A stretch of 64,000 nucleotides of DNA from Rubrolithibacter sp043763625 (GTDB taxonomy: Bacteria > Bacteroidota > Bacteroidia > Sphingobacteriales > Sphingobacteriaceae). The stretch spans positions 62,001-126,000 of the forward strand of contig JAYULL010000061.1 in NCBI GenBank assembly GCA_043763625.1, written 5' to 3'. The first letter of the stretch is position 1; each line of letters starts with the position of its first letter. The translations under genes and the position numbers were made by a program. Positions 61,722 through 64,000 of the stretch are shown in pieces. The notes under the pieces were generated by a model, which did no database searches, was not told the origin of the DNA, and was given only the letters and a program-made list of their open reading frames with translations.

Positions 61722-63512
61722 TCAGACCACCGTGTTAGTTGCCCACTTCTCTAAAATGTTTACCAGTTGTTCTAAACGTACAGGTTTAGCCAAATAGTCG
61801 TCCATTCCGGCACGTAGACAAGCTTCTCGATCGCCTTGCAGCGTATTAGCCGTCATGGCAATTATCAGCGGCTGCTCATTTAGGCACAACCGAATCATTC
61901 GAGTAGCTTCCAGGCCGTCCATTTCCGGCATTTCTACATCCATTAGAATCAAATCGTAATATTTCTGACTAACTTCTTCCAGCACCTCTTTCCCGTTGCC
62001 GGTGATGTACGGTTCGTAGCCTAACTTGTTTAACACCTTAATTACGAGCTTTTGATTCATGGCGTTATCCTCGGCCACTAAAATGCTTAAAGGAAATAAT
62101 TGAGCGAATTCTGCAGAAAGCTTTTTCGACTGATCTATACCGGTACCTTTATTTTTCTGCCTTAAAATTGCAAGTATCTGTTCGCTTAACACATGGTCCT
62201 TAATCGGCTTATCAATAACCGAGAAAAACAGTTCCGGATTTTTCTTATACTCTTCAACGATAGGATTATTGAGAAGCAATATGGGTACTTCGTTATTTAA
62301 TTCTTTTACTGCCTCTGCAAGTTCAACACAATTCTTATCACCGAGCCTGTAATCAAGAAGTACCAGGTCGAAAGACCGATCCAGGCCTAATGTTTCTAAA
62401 GCTGCTTTTTCGTTATCAACAGTTTCAGGTACTAAGTTCCAGGACTTAAGTTTGCTTGCCAATACTTTTAGCACCGTGCGGTTGTCGTCAATTACCAACA
62501 CCCGCTTTCCTTCAAAACCAACCATCTTTGCTTCAGTTGAAGTTCGCACGGATTGAAGGCTTTTATTAACAACAATTGAAAAACTGAAAACTGTTTCTTC
62601 GCCTTCTGTGCTATCCATAAAAATTTTACCACCCATCAAATTAACCAGCTTCTTACACATGATTAAACCGACTCCTGAAGCACCGTTTGTATTTAAAGAC
62701 GCATTTATATCCTGTAAATCTTTGTTTAGCAGTTCGGCTCTGAATTCGTCCAAGCCTTTTCCGGTATCCTTTACATCAAATTGCAAGGTGATACTGTTAT
62801 TATCGCTGTTCTCGATACCGCTTACTCCGATAAAAACTTCTCCTTTCGCAGTAAATCGAACGGCATTTTCAACTAAATTCATCAACACTTGCTTCAGTTT
62901 CATAGCGTCGCCGACTACTTGTGCCGGTACATCTTTTGCCAAAGCATAAACAAGGTCAACACCGTTGGCGGCCACATTTCCCGCGAACAGTTCCAAAACT
63001 TCTTCTAATGTATTGGCAAGATCGAAGTCTTTATGCTCAAGTTCTTTATTCGCGTCAACTTTTGAGTATTCCAAGACTTCCTTTAACAAAATGTCATTAA
63101 TGATGGTGAGGAGGCTTTCGCCGGAGTGCAATATCGTATGGGCATATTCTTGCTGTTCCACATTAAGATCTGTGTCGTTTAGCAGAGAAGCCATTCCCAT
63201 GAGGGTGTTCATTGGTGTGCGAATATTGTGGCTGATTTTAGACAAGAGTTGATTTTTGTGTTTAGTTACCCTTTCTGTGTCTTCTTTTACTTTTTGCTCT
63301 TTGTTTCTACTGTATTCAAGCAATTCTGTTCGTTCTAAAAGCTTTCGCTCCAAATCAGCGTTTTCGTGCTTAATCACGTTCATCTTCCTTCGATGAAAAA
63401 TGACTCCGCCGCCAAGCACCACTGCGTAAACTAAACCGTTAAACCACCAGGTAAGCCAAAAAGCGGTTGTACTAACAGCCGCAAAAGGCAAAAAAAGCAA
63501 TGAAGCACACAT
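61722..63512 (-). CDS. hybrid histidine kinase with two receiver domains, no extracellular sensor
   Basis: A 596-residue protein. The N-terminus has two short hydrophobic segments (LLFLPFAAVSTTAFWLTWWF and VYAVVLGGGVIFHRRK) and then a coiled-coil region (about 45-95). The phospho-acceptor His is in KISHNIRTPMNTLMGMASLL, with ATPase motifs LVENAVRFTAKGEVF and DVKDTGKGL. Receiver 1 has RVLVIDDNRTVLKVL, LVLLDYRLGDKN and VIDKPIKDH; receiver 2 has ILVAEDNAMNQKLVIKVL, LILMDVEMPEMDG and DYLAKPVRLE. No HPt domain is present. The sequence after the dimerisation motif, NDILLKEVLEYSKVDA, has about four residues more than the usual NDILDFSKIEA. Confidence 0.92.
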   Translation of the reverse strand: MCASLLFLPFAAVSTTAFWLTWWFNGLVYAVVLGGGVIFHRRKMNVIKHENADLERKLLERTELLEYSRNKEQKVKEDTERVTKHKNQLLSKISHNIRTPMNTLMGMASLLNDTDLNVEQQEYAHTILHSGESLLTIINDILLKEVLEYSKVDANKELEHKDFDLANTLEEVLELFAGNVAANGVDLVYALAKDVPAQVVGDAMKLKQVLMNLVENAVRFTAKGEVFIGVSGIENSDNNSITLQFDVKDTGKGLDEFRAELLNKDLQDINASLNTNGASGVGLIMCKKLVNLMGGKIFMDSTEGEETVFSFSIVVNKSLQSVRTSTEAKMVGFEGKRVLVIDDNRTVLKVLASKLKSWNLVPETVDNEKAALETLGLDRSFDLVLLDYRLGDKNCVELAEAVKELNNEVPILLLNNPIVEEYKKNPELFFSVIDKPIKDHVLSEQILAILRQKNKGTGIDQSKKLSAEFAQLFPLSILVAEDNAMNQKLVIKVLNKLGYEPYITGNGKEVLEEVSQKYYDLILMDVEMPEMDGLEATRMIRLCLNEQPLIIAMTANTLQGDREACLRAGMDDYLAKPVRLEQLVNILEKWATNTVV

Positions 63513-63545
63513 ATTTTTAATTTATTTCTGCAATGAGATATTGAT

Positions 63546-64000
63546 TTACCATTCAAAATTTATTCCTATCACAAAATATCGTTCGCCTGTTTCAGGATTG
63601 AAAACGTAAATCGGGAAACTCCATTTTTTAAAAGAAGGCTCGATCATTAGCCCTCTTTCAAGAGTTAGCGGACTGTTATAAAGCTTGGTGGACTGTAGAG
63701 AGATTCCGGCGTTCAATTGTCCATTAATTCCGCAAATTATATCTGTCCAACTGTAAATAAAATTACTTCGCGTATTTTTTAAAGAGAAGGCGTATTGAGG
63801 CTGCGACGACAGTGAAAATTTTTTGTAACTTAATTCAACATCTAAACCAACTACTCCCCCGTTCATACCTCCCACCATAAAACCTGCCTTCGGACTTAAA
63901 GAATAGCTTAAGTTTGCCTCGCCGTCAAAAGTTTGTCCCACAAAAACCGATGCCGTTTTAAGGTCTTCATAATTATATCTAAACTCCACAAAACGTTTAC
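63546..64000 (-). CDS. outer-membrane beta-barrel-like protein (N-terminus beyond the window)
   Basis: The minus-strand frame is open to the right edge of the window, so the visible 151 codons are a C-terminal fragment. The segments YSLSPKAGFMVGGMNGGVVG, ELSYKKFSLSSQPQYAFSLK, and LTLERGLMIEPSFKKWSFPI have the alternating pattern of outer-membrane strands, and the protein ends in VIGINFEW with a terminal Trp. Same strand as the hybrid kinase, 33 bases upstream of it. Function not recognised. Confidence 0.7.
   Translation of the reverse strand, partial: KRFVEFRYNYEDLKTASVFVGQTFDGEANLSYSLSPKAGFMVGGMNGGVVGLDVELSYKKFSLSSQPQYAFSLKNTRSNFIYSWTDIICGINGQLNAGISLQSTKLYNSPLTLERGLMIEPSFKKWSFPIYVFNPETGERYFVIGINFEW

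Noticed and set aside
1..64000. tRNA, rRNA, transposase and prophage genes
   Set aside because: I looked through the intergenic stretches and gene list and saw no cloverleaf-like ends, transposase motifs, inverted terminal repeats or phage structural genes. A tRNAscan or Infernal run would be decisive.

Overview
The window looks like a chromosomal segment of a Bacteroidota bacterium, most likely from the Sphingobacteriales (Pedobacter-like). The evidence is type IX secretion C-terminal signals (type A and type B), a SusC/BtuB-style biology with a cobalamin riboswitch, PorV-like and helix-hairpin-helix/beta-barrel outer-membrane proteins, few Shine-Dalgarno sites, promoters of the TTTG-N19-TAnnTTTG type, and a short ComEC of the kind common in this phylum. 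Family placement is an inference from gene content. I saw no tRNA, rRNA, insertion sequence, prophage or CRISPR array. Most of the window is ordinary housekeeping and carbohydrate or envelope genes.

Layout. 1-8.2 kb: a partial Gfo/Idh oxidoreductase, two small unknown genes, a CDGSH iron-sulfur protein, a GH43 arabinanase, an MFS transporter, a PolB-like exonuclease, ribonuclease R and a polyprenyl diphosphate synthase. 8.3-12.8 kb (minus strand): a Gfo/Idh oxidoreductase and a GMC oxidoreductase, then a PLP aminotransferase preceded by two tandem leader-peptide attenuators. 13-20.7 kb: a choice-of-anchor I lipoprotein, alaS, a MerR regulator, a lipid kinase, a metallophosphatase and a GNAT acetyltransferase. 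20.9-25.8 kb (minus): comEC, a helix-hairpin-helix outer-membrane protein and a PorV-like protein as one block. 25.9-33.5 kb (plus): ROK kinase, SIS isomerase, LTA-synthase-like protein, a phosphatase-superfamily protein, a secreted TIM-barrel epimerase and a TPR protein. 33.5-37.2 kb is looser, with small unknown genes, a glycine-zipper/plug-like fusion and a GH1 beta-glucosidase.

37.5-47 kb: a LuxR-type response regulator, udk with a LysM/double-psi-barrel protein, Dps, a secreted Gfo/Idh protein, and an OmpR-type two-component system followed by a lipoprotein that shares a candidate operator with the regulator gene. 47-54 kb (minus): kbl plus SDR-type threonine dehydrogenase, a B12 riboswitch with a BtuB-like receptor, and mutS. 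54.3-55.5 kb: two small membrane proteins. 55.5-64 kb (minus): two type B T9SS-sorted surface proteins with almost identical 3' ends, one type A protein, a hybrid histidine kinase, and a partial outer-membrane protein.

The strongest unusual signal is regulatory. Upstream of the aminotransferase (9.5-9.8 kb) there are two successive short frames rich in Ile/Val/Ala codons, each followed by an intrinsic terminator whose 5' arm can instead pair with the end of its leader frame, all behind one well-matched Bacteroidota promoter. Other points worth a look are a 33-bp palindrome family at gene ends, an 11-bp-period direct repeat shared by the two-component system and the neighbouring lipoprotein, gene-conversion-like identity between two surface-protein genes, and several short unlisted reading frames.
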